From positions 12,747,015-12,811,014 of the forward strand of contig NC_062218.1 in NCBI RefSeq assembly GCF_902686445.1: a stretch of DNA of 64,000 nucleotides. Reading direction: 5' to 3'. How positions within the stretch are numbered: position 1 is the first letter of the stretch; each line of letters starts with the position of its first letter. Below, piece after piece: positions 50,959 through 62,422 of this stretch. The stretch is from Sciurus carolinensis. Taxonomy: Eukaryota; Chordata; Mammalia; Rodentia; Sciuridae. Both the position numbers and the translations under genes were made by a program. Under the pieces are notes generated by a model. It had not been told where the DNA came from and did not search any database. It saw only the letters and a program-made list of their open reading frames with translations.

Positions 50959-51040
50959 GGACTGGGGATTATAGCTCGGTTGGTAGAGTGCTTGCCTTGC
51001 ATGCTCAAGGCCCTGGGTTCAACCCCCAGCATCACAAAAT
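50959..51040 (+). mobile_element. ID SINE, closest in window to a tRNA-Ala-like form
   Basis: 'ttatagctcggttggtagag' (A box) and 'gggttcaacccccagcatc' (B box) are well kept. It lacks other tRNA gene features and carries an A/T tail, so it is a SINE rather than a tRNA gene. It is followed by (TG)n at 51054-51078. Confidence 0.88.
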
Positions 51041-51053
51041 ATATATGTGAATA

Positions 51054-51078
51054 TGTGTGTGTGTGTGTGTGTGTGTGT
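51054..51078. repeat. (TG)n microsatellite after ID tail
   Basis: About twelve TG units growing out of the SINE tail. Confidence 0.95.
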
Positions 51079-51775
51079 TAGCAATAACTATAATACATAA
51101 ATCACAGCTATGAATCTCCAAGAAGATGGATTTGTGGATTTGACCCCAGTAGTCAAGCCAAACCAAAACCAAACCTGTTAAGATGGATTTGAATGTGGTG
51201 TGAGAGCAACAGAAAAGGCTCAGATGACATCTACGTTTGGACTTGAGCCCAAGCTAAGGGTACCATTTCCTGTCATGCTTAGCATGGGAGGAGGAGCTGA
51301 GCCAGCCTGGAGGTGGAAATCCAGAGTTTGGAGCAGATGTGTCAACTGTGTGGCTTGCTCGACAGCAGGTAGAGCTGTCATAGAGACTTGAGGGGATGAA
51401 GTAGCCTGGAGCTCAGAGAGAGGCGGGATCCCAGTGCAGGAATCTTCACTTGGAGGTGACAGGTAAGGCCACAGGCTAGGAAGAGACAGCCCGGAGAGGG
51501 AGAAGATGTGGGGTCCAAGGAACAAACGCTAAGTGCTCCCATCTCCACCTATAGGAGGGGCACAAATGCTAAGGGGATTCAAGGAGGTGGAAAACCAGGA
51601 GAGCTCGTTTTGATAGAAAATGAAGAAAGTGACCGAGAACACTAATAAACTAAATGAGAACTGAGATTGACCACAGGGTTTAGCAACATGGATTTCAAAA
51701 CTTTATGAACACTATTATTATCTTTGTTTTACAAATGAGGAAGCCAAGACTCAGAGAGGCTTACGTAACTTGCCT

Positions 51776-52398
51776 GAATGGAAAAAAGTATGGAGGTTCC
51801 TCAAAAATTAAAACCAGAACGACCATAGGATCCAACAATCCCACTACTGGTTATATATCCAAAAATCTAAAATCAGTGGGATGAATAGATGATCTCTTCT
51901 CCCATGTTCACTGTAGCATTATTTACAATAGTCAAGATTGGGAATCCACCTACTGTCCACCAACCAAAGAGTGGCTAAAGAAAACGTGATATACACACAC
52001 AATGGGATACTATTAGGTCTTCAAAAAAAGAAGAAAATTCTGGGATCTTAACATAAGTGAAATGAGCCAGTCAAAGGGCAATAAAACACCACCTGATCTT
52101 ACCTATAGGGGGAGACTAAAAATGTCAAACTCAAAGGTACAAAATCTATTAGCCAGGAGGAATAAGTTCAAGAGATCTATTACACAGCATGTCGACTATA
52201 GTTAATAATGACATATTGTATATTTGGAAATTGCTGAGAGCAGATTTGAAGTGTTCTCACTAAAAAATAATAATAAGAAGAATATGAGGTGATACATATG
52301 TTACCTAGCTTGATTTAACATTCCACAATGTATGCCTATATTAAACCTTATGTTGTACACAAAAATATGCGATGTTAAATTATCAATTAAAAAACAAA
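51776..52398 (+). mobile_element. L1 3' end inserted in MIR
   Basis: The 3' part of an L1MA-like element: 'gatccaacaatcccactact', 'ttatttacaatagtcaagat', 'cacacaatgggatactatta' and 'cattccacaatgtatgcc'. AACTTGCCT flanks it at 51767-51775 and, beyond the attached SINE, at 52603-52611. It is 5' truncated and non-coding. Confidence 0.88.
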
Positions 52399-52602
52399 AT
52401 GCTGAGTGCAGTAATCCCAGAAACTTGGGAGGCCGAGGCAGGAGGATTGCAAGTTCAAAGCCAGCCTCAGCAACTTAGCAAGGTCCTAAGCAATTTAGCA
52501 AGACCCTGTGTCTAAATTAAAAATAAAAAGGGCTGGGGATGTGAATCAATGTTTAAGTGCCCCTAGGTTCAATTCCTGGTATGAAAAAATAGAAAAGAAA
52601 AG
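52399..52602 (+). mobile_element. B1-dID SINE inserted at the L1 tail
   Basis: A dimer with a shortened 5' end ('gctgagtgcagtaatccca'), then 'cttgggaggccgaggcagg' and an ID half with damaged A box. It sits in the A-rich end of the L1. Confidence 0.88.
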
Positions 52603-53264
52603 AACTTGCCTAGGACCACGTTACTAAACAATGAGGACTAGAGTCACACTCGGACTTTCTGACCCTGGAGTCCCCTGCTCTGGGACCAGGACTACCCAGA
52701 GACACACATTCCTCTTCCTACTTCTGGTTTGTGAGTTCTGGGACTTTGTGACAACTCCCAGGTAGCATGTGGCCATGCTCCAGTGAAGAAGCCTAGCTCA
52801 GCTCCGTTTGGAGGATGAAAGATTATTGCAGAGTTTCCTGAGAATGATTCAAAATGAGGCCAGAGTGAAGAGAATGTAGAGCATTTAGGAGAAGCCTGCT
52901 TTACCACTTATCTTCCGTTTTAGCTCATGATTGCTTAAAAATTTCTTATTAGCATGAGAGAGAAAGGCTCAAAATAAAATGTGTTTGCACCAAAAAATTC
53001 AGCGGGGGCTTTGCAGGCTTTTCTGACAGATTGCAGGCTACAACACAGATTTGTGGGTGAAATCTAAGCTCTTTCTGTTGGTTTTGTTTCGTTTTCTTTC
53101 CTTTATGCTTAGTGCACATTAAAGAAAAGCTAATTAGGATACTGTAGGAATAGCATCAATAATCCTCATTCCTAAATAATGTTATCTATGCACTATAAAA
53201 TATTTTGCATAAAAAGGCATTTTCTGTTTCCTCCTCTTGAGAACAAAGTGGTTAACAAACTGCC

Positions 53265-53266
<2 letters not shown>

Positions 53267-53309
<43 letters not shown>

Positions 53310-53337
53310 TGTATATATACACATATATACATATATT
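53267..53337. repeat. (CA)n then (TA)n microsatellite
   Basis: About twenty CA units (53267-53306) followed by a TA/CA-rich stretch to 53337. Confidence 0.93.
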
Positions 53338-53519
53338 AATTTCTTACTGTATTTCTTACTGAAATTTCTCAATATTTTGAACATAGATTTCCAAATCTGG
53401 GGTTTCCTATTCCAAAGATGAATGGATTTAGAGTGAGTTTTATAGGCTCTTGGTGCCAATATAGATTTTTAGATGATAGTTAAAAAATGAAAGATTGTTA
53501 ATTTTGGTGTTGAATGGGT

Positions 53520-53968
53520 TTTCTAGGGCTGGCTGCTGTAATAAATCACTACAATCCTGATGGTTCAAAGCAATAAGGATTTATTCTCTCACAGTTCTGG
53601 AGGTCAGAAGTTCAAAATCACAGTGTAAATAGGCCATGCTCCCTCTCAAGACTTCCAGGGAGAATTGTTCCCTGCCTCTTCCAGCTTTGGGTGGTGACAG
53701 GCATTCCCTGGTTCGGCCATAGAAATCCAAGCTCTGTCTCTGCCCTCACAAGTTTTCTTCTCTGTGTCTCTGTTAAATTTCTCTCTCTGTCTCTCTCTGA
53801 AAGGACACTGTGATGGTATTTAGGGCCCACCCTAAATCCAGGACCATCTCCTCTGGAGATTACTAACTTAGTTATCTACAAACATTGTTCATTTGAATAA
53901 GGTCACGTTCACAACCTCCAAGACTTAGGATTTGGGCATATTTGAGAGGCCACCATTCAACTTACTAT
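53520..53968 (-). mobile_element. MLT1 (MaLR) LTR
   Basis: Reverse strand of MLT1: 'ttctagggctggctgctgta', 'ctctcacagttctggaggtc', 'tatttagggcccacccta' and 'aataaggtcacgttcacaac' in order. An old, non-coding endogenous retroviral LTR. Confidence 0.85.
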
Positions 53969-53994
53969 GCAATATTATACTCCGAAATAATGGG

Positions 53995-54142
53995 AGCCAG
54001 GCATGGTGACTCATGCCTGCAATCCCAGCTACTTGGGAGGCTGAGGCAGGAGACTTCCAAGTTGGAGGTGGGTCTGTGAGACCCTGTCTCAAAAAGCGAA
54101 ATAAAAAGGGTTGGGGCTCTTTCTCCTCCTCCTCCTCCTCCT

Positions 54143-54193
<51 letters not shown>

Positions 54194-54343
54194 TGAAGGC
54201 AGACACTCTGCCGGTCCGCTTAATAAAATCTCTATGTGAAAAACAAAACAAAACAAAACAACAACAACAAAAAGGGTTGAGATATAGTGCTTTCCTTTCA
54301 ATTCAAGGCCTTGGGTTCAACTCCCAGTACTGGGGTAAAAAAA
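53995..54343 (+). mobile_element. B1-dID SINE split by a 155-bp retrotransposed fragment
   Basis: The B1 half (53995-54113) and ID half (54280-54343) belong to one element. The linker is duplicated (AAAAAGGGTTG at 54103-54113 and 54269-54279) around an insert. Confidence 0.9.
54114..54268 (+). mobile_element. Retrotransposed fragment with AATAAA and A-rich tail
   Basis: A 155-bp insert begins with (TCC)n and (CT)n. A unique part 'gaaggcagacactctgccgg' follows, then AATAAA at 54222-54227. It ends in a (CAAAA)n/(CAA)n tail. The 11-bp target-site duplication and tail are the marks of L1-driven insertion of a polyadenylated RNA. The source transcript is not recognised; the end could be a retroviral-type LTR terminus or a small RNA. 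Confidence 0.85.
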
Positions 54344-54429
54344 GCGAGGGGAAGGAATTAGAAGTTGATGGTGTAGTCTTCTTCAGGTGTCTGCTCTTGC
54401 AAGCATTTGTATAATCCCCATTCAAGAGA

Positions 54430-54710
54430 AAACAGTTTGAACATCCCATATCCAGAATGCTTGAGACCAGAAGGGTTTCAGATTTGGGATTTTTGGAATA
54501 TTTGCACAGATATTCCTGGTTGAACATTCTTGATGCAAAAATTGGAAACACTCCCTGATCTGAAATTTGGGTGCTGGAAATTGAACCCATGGCCTTGATC
54601 ATGCGAAGCACATGATCCACCTCTGAACTACACCCCGACCTACAGAATATGAGCTTTTTTGAGCATCATGTCTTCATGCCAGAGATTCAAAAAATTTTTT
54701 TTGAACTTTT
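54430..54710 (+). mobile_element. Old DNA-transposon-like repeat, with ID insertion
   Basis: 'catatccagaatgcttgaga', 'gggtttcagatttgggattt' and after the SINE 'ttttgagcatcatgtcttca' match a common mammalian repeat whose exact family I do not assign. Confidence 0.5.
54569..54640 (-). mobile_element. ID SINE (single)
   Basis: 'tgctggaaattgaacccatg' and 'ctctgaactacaccccgacc' on the reverse strand. Confidence 0.85.
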
Positions 54711-55147
54711 TTGATCCCTCTGCAATCCCTCCTTGCAGGTCTCTGTGTCCCACAGTGAAGTGGAATGAGAATGTGCTCAGCATCAGGCCCCTGCGGGGAA
54801 ACTGATTCTGCCAGTTACTGCTTGTCTGACCTTGGCAATTTCCCTTAATTTAGCCTCAGCCTCATGTGACATGTGAGTCATAATACTGACCTTGGAGTGT
54901 CACAGGGAAGTCAAAGAGGTGCCAAATGTAAAGCCCCTAGCTCAATGTCTAGATGATTCTACCAACATTGAGGTCCTCCTTCTGCCTGTGAAGAGCCAGG
55001 GTGCCTGGATTCCCTTCCTGATGCCATGCAGCATTCCATTTTAATCCTTGGAGCCCCCTGATATGGCAGGAAGCAGGAACCCTGGCTTGTTTCCTCAAGT
55101 CCTACCTTTGCCAGCCAGTCTGCTCAAGTCTCTGAATTTCAGGAATT

Positions 55148-55324
55148 TAAGGGCACTTAACCACTGAGCCACGTCCCCAGCCATTTCAAAAAAATTTTTT
55201 AAATTTTGTCTTACTGAGTTGCGTAGGGCCTCACTAGGTTGCTGAGGCTGGCTTTGAACTTGAGATCCTCCTGCCTCAGCCTCCCGATTCCTGGGGTTTA
55301 CAGGTATACGCCATGGGGCTGGCT
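55148..55324 (-). mobile_element. B1-dID dimeric SINE
   Basis: The ID half is shortened ('actgagccacgtccccagcc'). The B1 half is complete ('gctgaggctggctttgaact', 'tgcctcagcctcccgattcc'). Confidence 0.9.
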
Positions 55325-55375
55325 CAGGGTGTTTCTAATTCACTCAGTCCTTGACCCTGCTGCCCCCGCCCCCAT

Positions 55376-55436
55376 GTTGAGGATGCTTGCGTGTGCAAGG
55401 TGAGCACTCTGCCACTGAGCTACACCCCCAGCCCCA
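55376..55436 (-). mobile_element. ID SINE fragment
   Basis: 'ctgccactgagctacacccc' and 'cagcccc' on the reverse strand; truncated. Confidence 0.8.
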
Positions 55437-56977
55437 GTTCTTGCCCTTACTGCTTTTGCCTCTTGTCCAGATTGTTGCAGCTTTTCTGGTTTGTTCAGTA
55501 GCAGCCCTAGTATCTGTCAGTCTCCACTACTCAACTCCGCCCCAAGAGACAAGAAGTAGGTTTGTGAGGAACATAAAGAGGAATCCCATAAGGACCTTGC
55601 TAACAAAATTCAAAGTCTCTGAGTTAACCAACGAGGCTACCAAGAGCTGGTTTCTGGTAGTCATATGTAAGCTGTACTTAAAGGATGAAGAATTGGAAGT
55701 AGTGAGGAGAAGGCCTGTCAGGCAGTTTAGAACCCATGGACTGAATGGTGCTGATAATGGAAACTCAGGGTCTGAAGATAGGGGCAACAGGCTCTGAAAT
55801 TGACTGGTCCTGGTTCACATGGAGTCTGAACCCTGCAGGTGGGGCCATTTTCTCAGCTTGGCAGGTGATGGTCTGCTTGGCTCAATGAAGGAGCCTGAAC
55901 TTGAACCAGAGGACCCGTGTAGTCCCAGCAAGCCATGTAATGTCTCTGAGCTTTGTTTTGTAAAAACAAAAACAAAAGAGTCAGAAATTATAGGTGGCCT
56001 AGAAATATAAATAAGGTCATGGTGGGAGTGGTAAGTAGCATAGAGTCCTTCTCTGTTTGACAGCCATTCACCTGTAATGCATGCAGACAGCAATAAATAC
56101 AAGCAAGTTAAGGTTAGGTCCATCCAAGTCAGATTGAAGGGTTTTCATGCTGCTCACTTTGGGGTGATTTTTCTTTTATTCTCCAAGACTTGGGCTGTGG
56201 TGCTGCTTTTCAACCCAGCGCTCGAGGGATCTCATTTAGATGCAGACTTTTATCAGTACTGTTGGCTGGGCTGAGTTCCGGGTGATACCACACTGCTCGA
56301 CAGAGGACCACCCTGAGTAGCGAGGGGCCAGGTACCCTGGGGCTCAGTCTCCCAGATACCTGGTTTTCCCTAGCAGTTTTATGTTGAGGATTTCCTTTAA
56401 AAACTATCCACTGCAACTTCTCTTTCCTTTTGAACTGAAAGCTCACTTCTCTGAATTGTCAGGGAGGGATTTCCTTAAGGCAACTAGAATAGAATGGAGG
56501 CTAGGAGGCCACAGAAATGGTAGCTGTGATGAAAACCACTTCTTCACTCAGTGGCCCAGGATCACGGGGGGCACTCAGTCTGCCAGACCTGCCCATTTTG
56601 GGCATAGCAAATTCTCAGTTAAGAGCCTAATTGGTTATTACTGTTTTGTTTTAATCTTATGTCCCTTAAGAGTGTGCCTGGACCTCACAGTCCCTGAAAG
56701 GCCTCTTATTCACTTTTCTTTACTCTTAACCTCTAAAGTCCCCTTGGTTTCCACAACAGCATTTGTCTCTGTCCTAATGCTGGTTTTGATATCTCTGGCT
56801 GTCCTCGGCAGGGGCCTCCTGTAGATGGTGGACTCTTTGAAGGAAAAGATCCGTGTTTTAGGGGTCTTAGTAACATTTGTATTTACGAATTACAGTCCCA
56901 GTAACCATTTCCAGACAGTTCTAGTTACAAATTACTGATTTGTTGAAGCAGAGAACTCTGGCTAATCCTCATTTACT

Positions 56978-57113
56978 TTTTTATTTTTTAGGTACTGAGG
57001 ATTGAACCCAGGAACAATTTACTGCTGAGTCACATACCAGCCCTTTTTATTTTTATTTTGAGACAGGGTCTTGCTAAGTTGCAGGAGTGGAGGATTTGGG
57101 CCTCCCAAGCAGA
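56978..57113 (-). mobile_element. B1-dID SINE with internal deletion
   Basis: The ID half ('aggattgaacccaggaacaa') and only part of the B1 half ('agacagggtcttgctaagtt') are followed by 'gggcctcccaagcag'. Confidence 0.8.
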
Positions 57114-57438
57114 TGCATTTGTCTCTATTTTTTGAAACTTCCTAAACTCTTTGGGATGTCCAAATGAGTAAATGCAACCACAGTGAATCTCGTTCACCAT
57201 TAGCTGCAAAACAGAGGTGGCTAATCTTAGCTTTGGCTAAATGTGCTGATATCCTGATATCCTAATTCTGGTCCATGGGTCGGTGCCAGCTCAGAACCAA
57301 GTATTCATCAGTCCTTGATGAGGGGGAAATAGCAATATAACGTTAAATTTCTTCAATTAAAGAACTACCTTAACTATGGAATAATGTCCATTTTTTTTTT
57401 TCATGTAGTAATTGGCCGTGGTGGTTGTTTCAAGCATT

Positions 57439-57651
57439 GTTTTCTTTGTTTCATTCTTTTATTTTTTGTTAAATTTTGTTCCATTTTGGAGATGGAAACC
57501 AGGCGTGCTACATCCCCAGCCAGCCCTTTTTATTTCTTATTTCCAGACAGGGTCTCTCACTAAATTGCCCAGGCTGGTCTCCAACGTGTGATCCTCCTGC
57601 CTCAGCCTCTCGAGTCACTGGGATGACAGGTGTGCGCCACCCTGCCCAGCA
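57439..57651 (-). mobile_element. B1-dID SINE with 11-bp target-site duplication
   Basis: A reverse dimer whose tail is T-rich. Flanks TTTCAAGCATT at 57428-57438 and 57652-57662. The ID half lacks its central part. Confidence 0.9.
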
Positions 57652-58067
57652 TTTCAAGCATTCTTACTTGGCAAAATAGACTGACCATACTCATTTGGAA
57701 TCCTATTGTTCTTTTTTTAAGACTATGAAATCCCAGTGTCTAGGAATGACTACGCTAGAGAAAGCAGGAAGCTATAAACAGCTGAGCGCCTGTTTGAGAG
57801 TAAGTAGGCAGGTAGCTTTAGTGGATGATTTTGAGACTGCAGTAAAAATTCCTGCTCGTAAATAGCCCTCTTCCCACCATACCTTTGTATTCTGAGCAGC
57901 CCTTGTTTCAAAAGCCAAATCCACTAAAGGAACACCCCTTTGATTTGAGCAAAATGGCTGAGGGCTTTTTCTTTGAAAAGGTGCTTTTTGAGTGGGCCCC
58001 TTGTGAGTGTGGGCTGGGTGGGAAGAGGACCCTGGGTGTCGTGTGCCTTTCTTCCACCAGCACGGTG

Positions 58068-58615
58068 TCTTAGTCTCCTTGGGCTGCTATAACAACACAA
58101 CCTAGACCCGGTTAATTTGTCATTCACAGTTCTGGAGGCTGGGAAGTCCAGGGTCAAGGTGCTTGCAGATCCAGGGTCTGATGAGAGCTCATACTGTTCT
58201 CCAAAAAGCATTTTTTTACCCCGTCCTTCTTACATGGTGGAAGGGACAAACTAGCTCTCTGGGGTCTCTGTTGTTAGGACACAATCCCATTCATAAGGGT
58301 GCCACTGTCATGACCTATCACCTCCCCAAAGGCTCCACCTCCAAATGCCAAACTCTGGGGTTAGGTTTTTTTTTTTTTTTTTTGGTTGTTGTTGTTTTTT
58401 GTTTTTGTTTTTATTTTTTAATTTTTTTGTAGTTGGACAGCATGCCTTTATTTTATTTGTTTCATTTTTATGTGGTGCTAAGGATCGAACCCAGGGCCTC
58501 ACACATGCTAGGCAAGTGCTCTGCCTCTGAGCTACAGCCCCAGGCCCTGGGGTTAAGTTTTAACATATTTTTTTTTTTTTTTTTTGCGGGGAGGGATATA
58601 AGCATTTAAACCATA
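58068..58615 (-). mobile_element. MLT1 (MaLR) LTR with nested ID SINE
   Basis: Reverse MLT1: 'gtcttagtctccttgggctg', 'cacagttctggaggctggga', 'tcccattcataagggtgcca' and 'ctccccaaaggctccacctc', resuming after the SINE and ending near 'aaaccatagccca'. Non-coding. Confidence 0.88.
58370..58546 (-). mobile_element. ID SINE with extended tail, nested in MLT1
   Basis: 'gtggtgctaaggatcgaacc', 'cacatgctaggcaagtgctc' and 'tgagctacagccccaggc' are on the reverse strand, with a long T-rich tail region. Flanks CTGGGGTTAGGTTTT (58355-58369) and CTGGGGTTAAGTTTT (58547-58561) differ by one base. Confidence 0.92.
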
Positions 58616-59852
58616 GCCCACAGACTACTTCATTTTCTTGGAAGGAATAGAAAATTCCTGCTTAGAGAGTTTCATTTATAGAGGTTTAGAACAAGGCAGC
58701 AAGAATTTCTGGATAGGGTGAAGGAGAAGAGGTGAGGAGAGGGAGGGGAAGGGGCACTGCCTGAGCAGGCCAGGATCTGCAGCTGAGGGAACAGGGCTGG
58801 CAAGAGTGTCATCCATAAGGGGAAGCCCAGATGAAGCTGAACAAAAAGGATAAAAACATGGGGAAGGCAAATTTCACCTGTTGATCTACCTTGAAGCAAA
58901 AACCCAATCCAAAATAAACACAAAAACCATATACACACCACCACAATCAACCCCTCATGAGGTCATCAGAAATAGTCCAGTTTCTAAGTGGAAGTGGCAG
59001 AGGAGCTGATGGAATTCCTAAGGTTTCTCTAACCCAGAAAGGGTAGGGTCACGGGCCTGCCTCTCTCACCATCATCAGGTGATTGGAATGACAGATACAG
59101 GTGATCTCGGGTTCCCTTGCCCACACTTCACATCCCTCAGCCCAACAGAGCAAAATTAATCTGGTGTCACAACTACAAAAGAATATGGTCATGTAAGTGG
59201 TAGCGCAGAAGATACACTGCCCGGTGATGCGCTAACCATGACCCAAGGAGGCCTCTGTGTGGGCTGACCTAGTTTTTATTGTCCCCCAGGTGAGTCATGA
59301 ATCATTGTACCCAATAAACTCTTGACACAGTTTATAGCCAACAGTATTCTATGCCATGATAGTAAAATTACCCCTCATTGCTAAGTAGCTCAAAAGTTAA
59401 AAGCCACCTTTATGAAGCTTTAGAGCAGCATTGGAAAGATTGAATGTGATTAAATTCTCTGGGACGATGATGTGATGTAATGCTGTAATGGGTTTATTGT
59501 TTCTGTTGCATACTGGTTCCCCCCACCCCCACCAAACCAGACGATGTTGAAATTACTTATGGTCAAGTGTCAAATCTGGTAACAGTCACATCTGCTTTTC
59601 AATAATGATAGGGTTCTGGTTGGCAAAAGAGATAATAGTCCAGGAATATCATTTCACTGTGAGAGATGTGATCCAAGGATAGGGACCAAATTTATATTGT
59701 TTTCTTGACTCATAGGGGAGTGCAGGATTGAAGTATTCGTACATTTTGAATACAAGTGTTCTCTGAGTTCAAGACACCAAGAAGATGTATGCCCTCAACG
59801 TCTGTCTCCCCGGAGCGAACCTGATATTTGACAAGGTGGTAACAAGTTAGAT

Positions 59853-60310
59853 GGAGCTCCTGCTCTTAGGGGACTCACAGTCAAGAAGGGGTATGAGACT
59901 CATTTGTGCGTAACTCTAGAAAAAGGTAAAAAAAGGATGGAGGGCTGAAGAGAGATGCAAAAGAAGCGAGAAGGCCGAGGTCTGACTCAGCTGGGACAGG
60001 AGGATGGCTTCACAGAACACGAAGGGTTTGCATTGAACTTTCAGGAATGGGGTCCAAAAAGATGACCTGAAAATATTTGCTATCTTAGCCATTAAGTAGG
60101 GCAGATCGAGTTGTAGTGCGTCTCTTTCAGATGAAAAGGAGTGCGTATGAAAGTGCAGGGCTTTTTCTGTGGGATCCTCTGGGGCAGATGGAACACAGGG
60201 TTTCCTGTGATGCCGATTGCAGTGTTTGGTTGGAAGACAGGAAGGACTTAGACTCTGAGCACCTTTGAAACCAGACCCAAGAGTCTGATTTTTATTCTAC
60301 ATGTTATTGC
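59853..60310 (-). repeat. Possible L2 LINE relic
   Basis: 'atggagctcctgctcttagg', 'actcacagtcaagaaggg' and 'gagtctgatttttattctac' resemble reverse-strand L2 in order, but divergence is high. Confidence 0.35.
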
Positions 60311-61325
60311 TGCAGACAGACACTTTTGTTTGCCTACCCAACAGGTACTATGCCCTTTTTTCTTTGCTAACAGGGCCATAATGATCATGAGCTTCACATT
60401 TTATAGTCTGGGAGGCTTTGTAAAGTGTTTTTGCAGGTGTTTGGCTAGAAAAATGGGGCAGCAGGCTGATTAGTCCTTTATATAACCCTGGAGACAGAAT
60501 GGAAAGACTTCAGACACCCAAAAATCAAAACGAAGCTGTGAAGAGTGGTAGAAATAGGACACAGCTGAAACCTTCCCAAAGAAAAAGCATGCACAGAAGT
60601 CACCGCCCTAAATCCGGGAAAGGCAACGGCATCCTGATTATGATAAATGGTAACAACACATTTACTTCAATTTGTGGTGTTCTAATGGACAGCTTAACTC
60701 CACTGAGGAGCTGAAAGGGTGGATGCTTGGCTTCTTGTTCCCTTGATTGAGGATATACGAGGAAGGTTCTTCCTTGAGCCTTCCAAGGAAGCAAAGTCCT
60801 GCCGCCCCCTCTCTTTTTCCTCTATGAAAATAGTAAGTCTATTGGTTTAAAAATGACTGCATTCTTCTTGTATTTTTAAATAATCTGCATACTTCATTTT
60901 ATTCACCCACACAGCAGAAGCTTTGGAAATGAGAAAAAAGGAGAAAGTGTGGCCTTTAGACAGTTAGCGCTGCCACCCAGTAAGTGCCGGTCAGCCTCTG
61001 ACTCCGCTGGCCCCGGGAGGGCGGAGGACCTGTTCACTTGGAAGGCCTTCACGTTCAGCCTCACTCCAACTCCTGGGGCAAATGGGGCTTCTTGGTCATC
61101 TGAATCCTTAGGACAGGTCAAGACTTCGATGAAAGAACCTAAAATGTCGCAAACAATTGTTAACATTCCATGGTGTTTTTCCATAAGGAAGGCTTAGAGG
61201 CAGGAAAGTCACCTGTTCTTATTCCTCTTTTTTATACACTGTTAGTTTGGATATTTTAAAATTCATTTTGAGACCGGGTCTCACAAAGTTGATTAGGGAA
61301 ACTTTAAAACCAAACAAAACAAAGC

Positions 61326-61352
61326 AAAAAAAAAAAAAAAAAAAAAAAAAAA
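61326..61352. repeat. Poly-A tract (27 A)
   Basis: Ends a CAAAA-rich stretch directly before the next SINE. A short reverse B1 piece ('tttgagaccgggtctcacaa') lies at about 61266-61290. Confidence 0.85.
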
Positions 61353-61360
61353 CCAACTAG

Positions 61361-61550
61361 TAGCTGGCGCAGTGGTACACGTCTGTAATCCCAGCAACTC
61401 GGGAGGCTGAGGCAGGAGGGTGACAAGTTCAAGGCCAGCTCCTGCAACTTAGTGAGGCCCTGTCTCAAAATAAAAATTAAAAAGGGCCGTGGATGCGGCT
61501 CAGAGGTTAAGCATCCCTAGGTTCAATCCCCAGTACCAAATTAATTAATT
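61361..61550 (+). mobile_element. B1-dID dimeric SINE
   Basis: 'tagctggcgcagtggtacac', 'actcgggaggctgaggcagg' and ID half 'gatgcggctcagaggttaag'. The tail is TTAATTAATT rather than A-rich. Confidence 0.92.
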
Positions 61551-62149
61551 GAAGAATAAAGAAAACCAGGAAGGTATCTGGATAAACGATTGTTCATCTG
61601 GAACAGCCTGGCCCGGTAGAAAGTTCCACCTGATCCAGTGCTGTCACCACTGCACTGTACAACATGGGGCCCTATTTGGGACATCTTTAGAACCTGTGAG
61701 AAATACTCTAGAAGCCACTCCTGGATGACTAGAAACACTTTCTGAAACAGGCTAAAGATATCTGGATAATAGAGCGGAGAGTCCCTTCTCAGGCACCAGA
61801 TGAGGGGTGGCATGAGCAAGGAGACTGAGCTCCAAGGCTGGGCACCTTCCTGGAGAAATGGCAGGGTCCCCTCCAGTTCTGAAGAACAAGCTCCCCCCAA
61901 ATTGGAGGCTAAGTGCTTTATATAGTCACATTGCACACGTGGGCTAAGAATTAGAGTGCTTTCTTGGGTGGAAAATATTTTACAGGGTCTTGCTGAAGCC
62001 AAGTGCCTCAAGGAAAAAAGTTTAAAAAGAAAGGAGTTCCCACAGTCTCCTGCCTCAGGGTGTTTTTGAGGACAAACACATAAAAAGACAATAGGTACTT
62101 ACTAAATTCTGCTTTCCTTTTTCCTCTTCCCTTCTCATGAAATGGCAAT

Positions 62150-62422
62150 GGAGTCTAAAATTTCATGTGCCACACCCCGAAACTCCTCTTCTGGGTTTCT
62201 TCTTAGGTTCCACAATGAAACCAAGACACAGGCAATCAAGAAGACGGACCCACAATGTATTTCTGGAGGAGGAAGCCAAAGAATTCTGGTGAAATCCCAT
62301 GTTCCGAGTCATCACAACACCTTGATTTTGGATTTGCAGCACCCAGAGCCCAGAAGAATAAATTTCTGAAGTCACTGAGTTTTTGGTAATTTGTTATGGC
62401 AGCCCTAGGAAACTAGGACAGG
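62150..62422 (+). mobile_element. MLT1 (MaLR) LTR, 3' part
   Basis: 'aacaccttgattttggattt', 'agaagaataaatttctgaag' and the 3' end 'atggcagccctaggaaacta' match MLT1 in forward orientation. Non-coding. Confidence 0.82.

Larger units (their letters stand above)
50352..51692 (-). repeat. Long L2 LINE relic (1.3 kb)
   Basis: From 'cattcattcatgcaattgac' and 'catggagcttgagttttagt' through 'cggaagccattagagtgtg' and 'aacagtctaggagggagatg' to 'tgaccacagggtttagcaac' the order follows the reverse strand of L2. An ID SINE and a TG repeat interrupt it. It is non-coding and highly diverged. Confidence 0.7.
51695..52690 (-). repeat. MIR relic split by an L1 insertion
   Basis: The left part (51695-51775) is 'tgttttacaaatgaggaagc' to 'cgtaacttgcct'. 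The right part (52612-52690) resumes with 'aggaccacgttactaaacaa' and 'tttctgaccctggagtcc'. Together they read as one reverse MIR. The intervening DNA (51776-52602) is an L1 3' end plus a SINE. Confidence 0.75.

Noticed and set aside
50959..51040. tRNA-Ala-like gene
   Set aside because: The A and B boxes are good, but the flanks and tail are those of an ID SINE and the cloverleaf arms do not close as in a real tRNA. Treated as a SINE.
55387..55797. 136-codon open frame, plus strand
   Set aside because: It begins inside a reverse ID SINE, has no recognisable domain and has no promoter or splice context.
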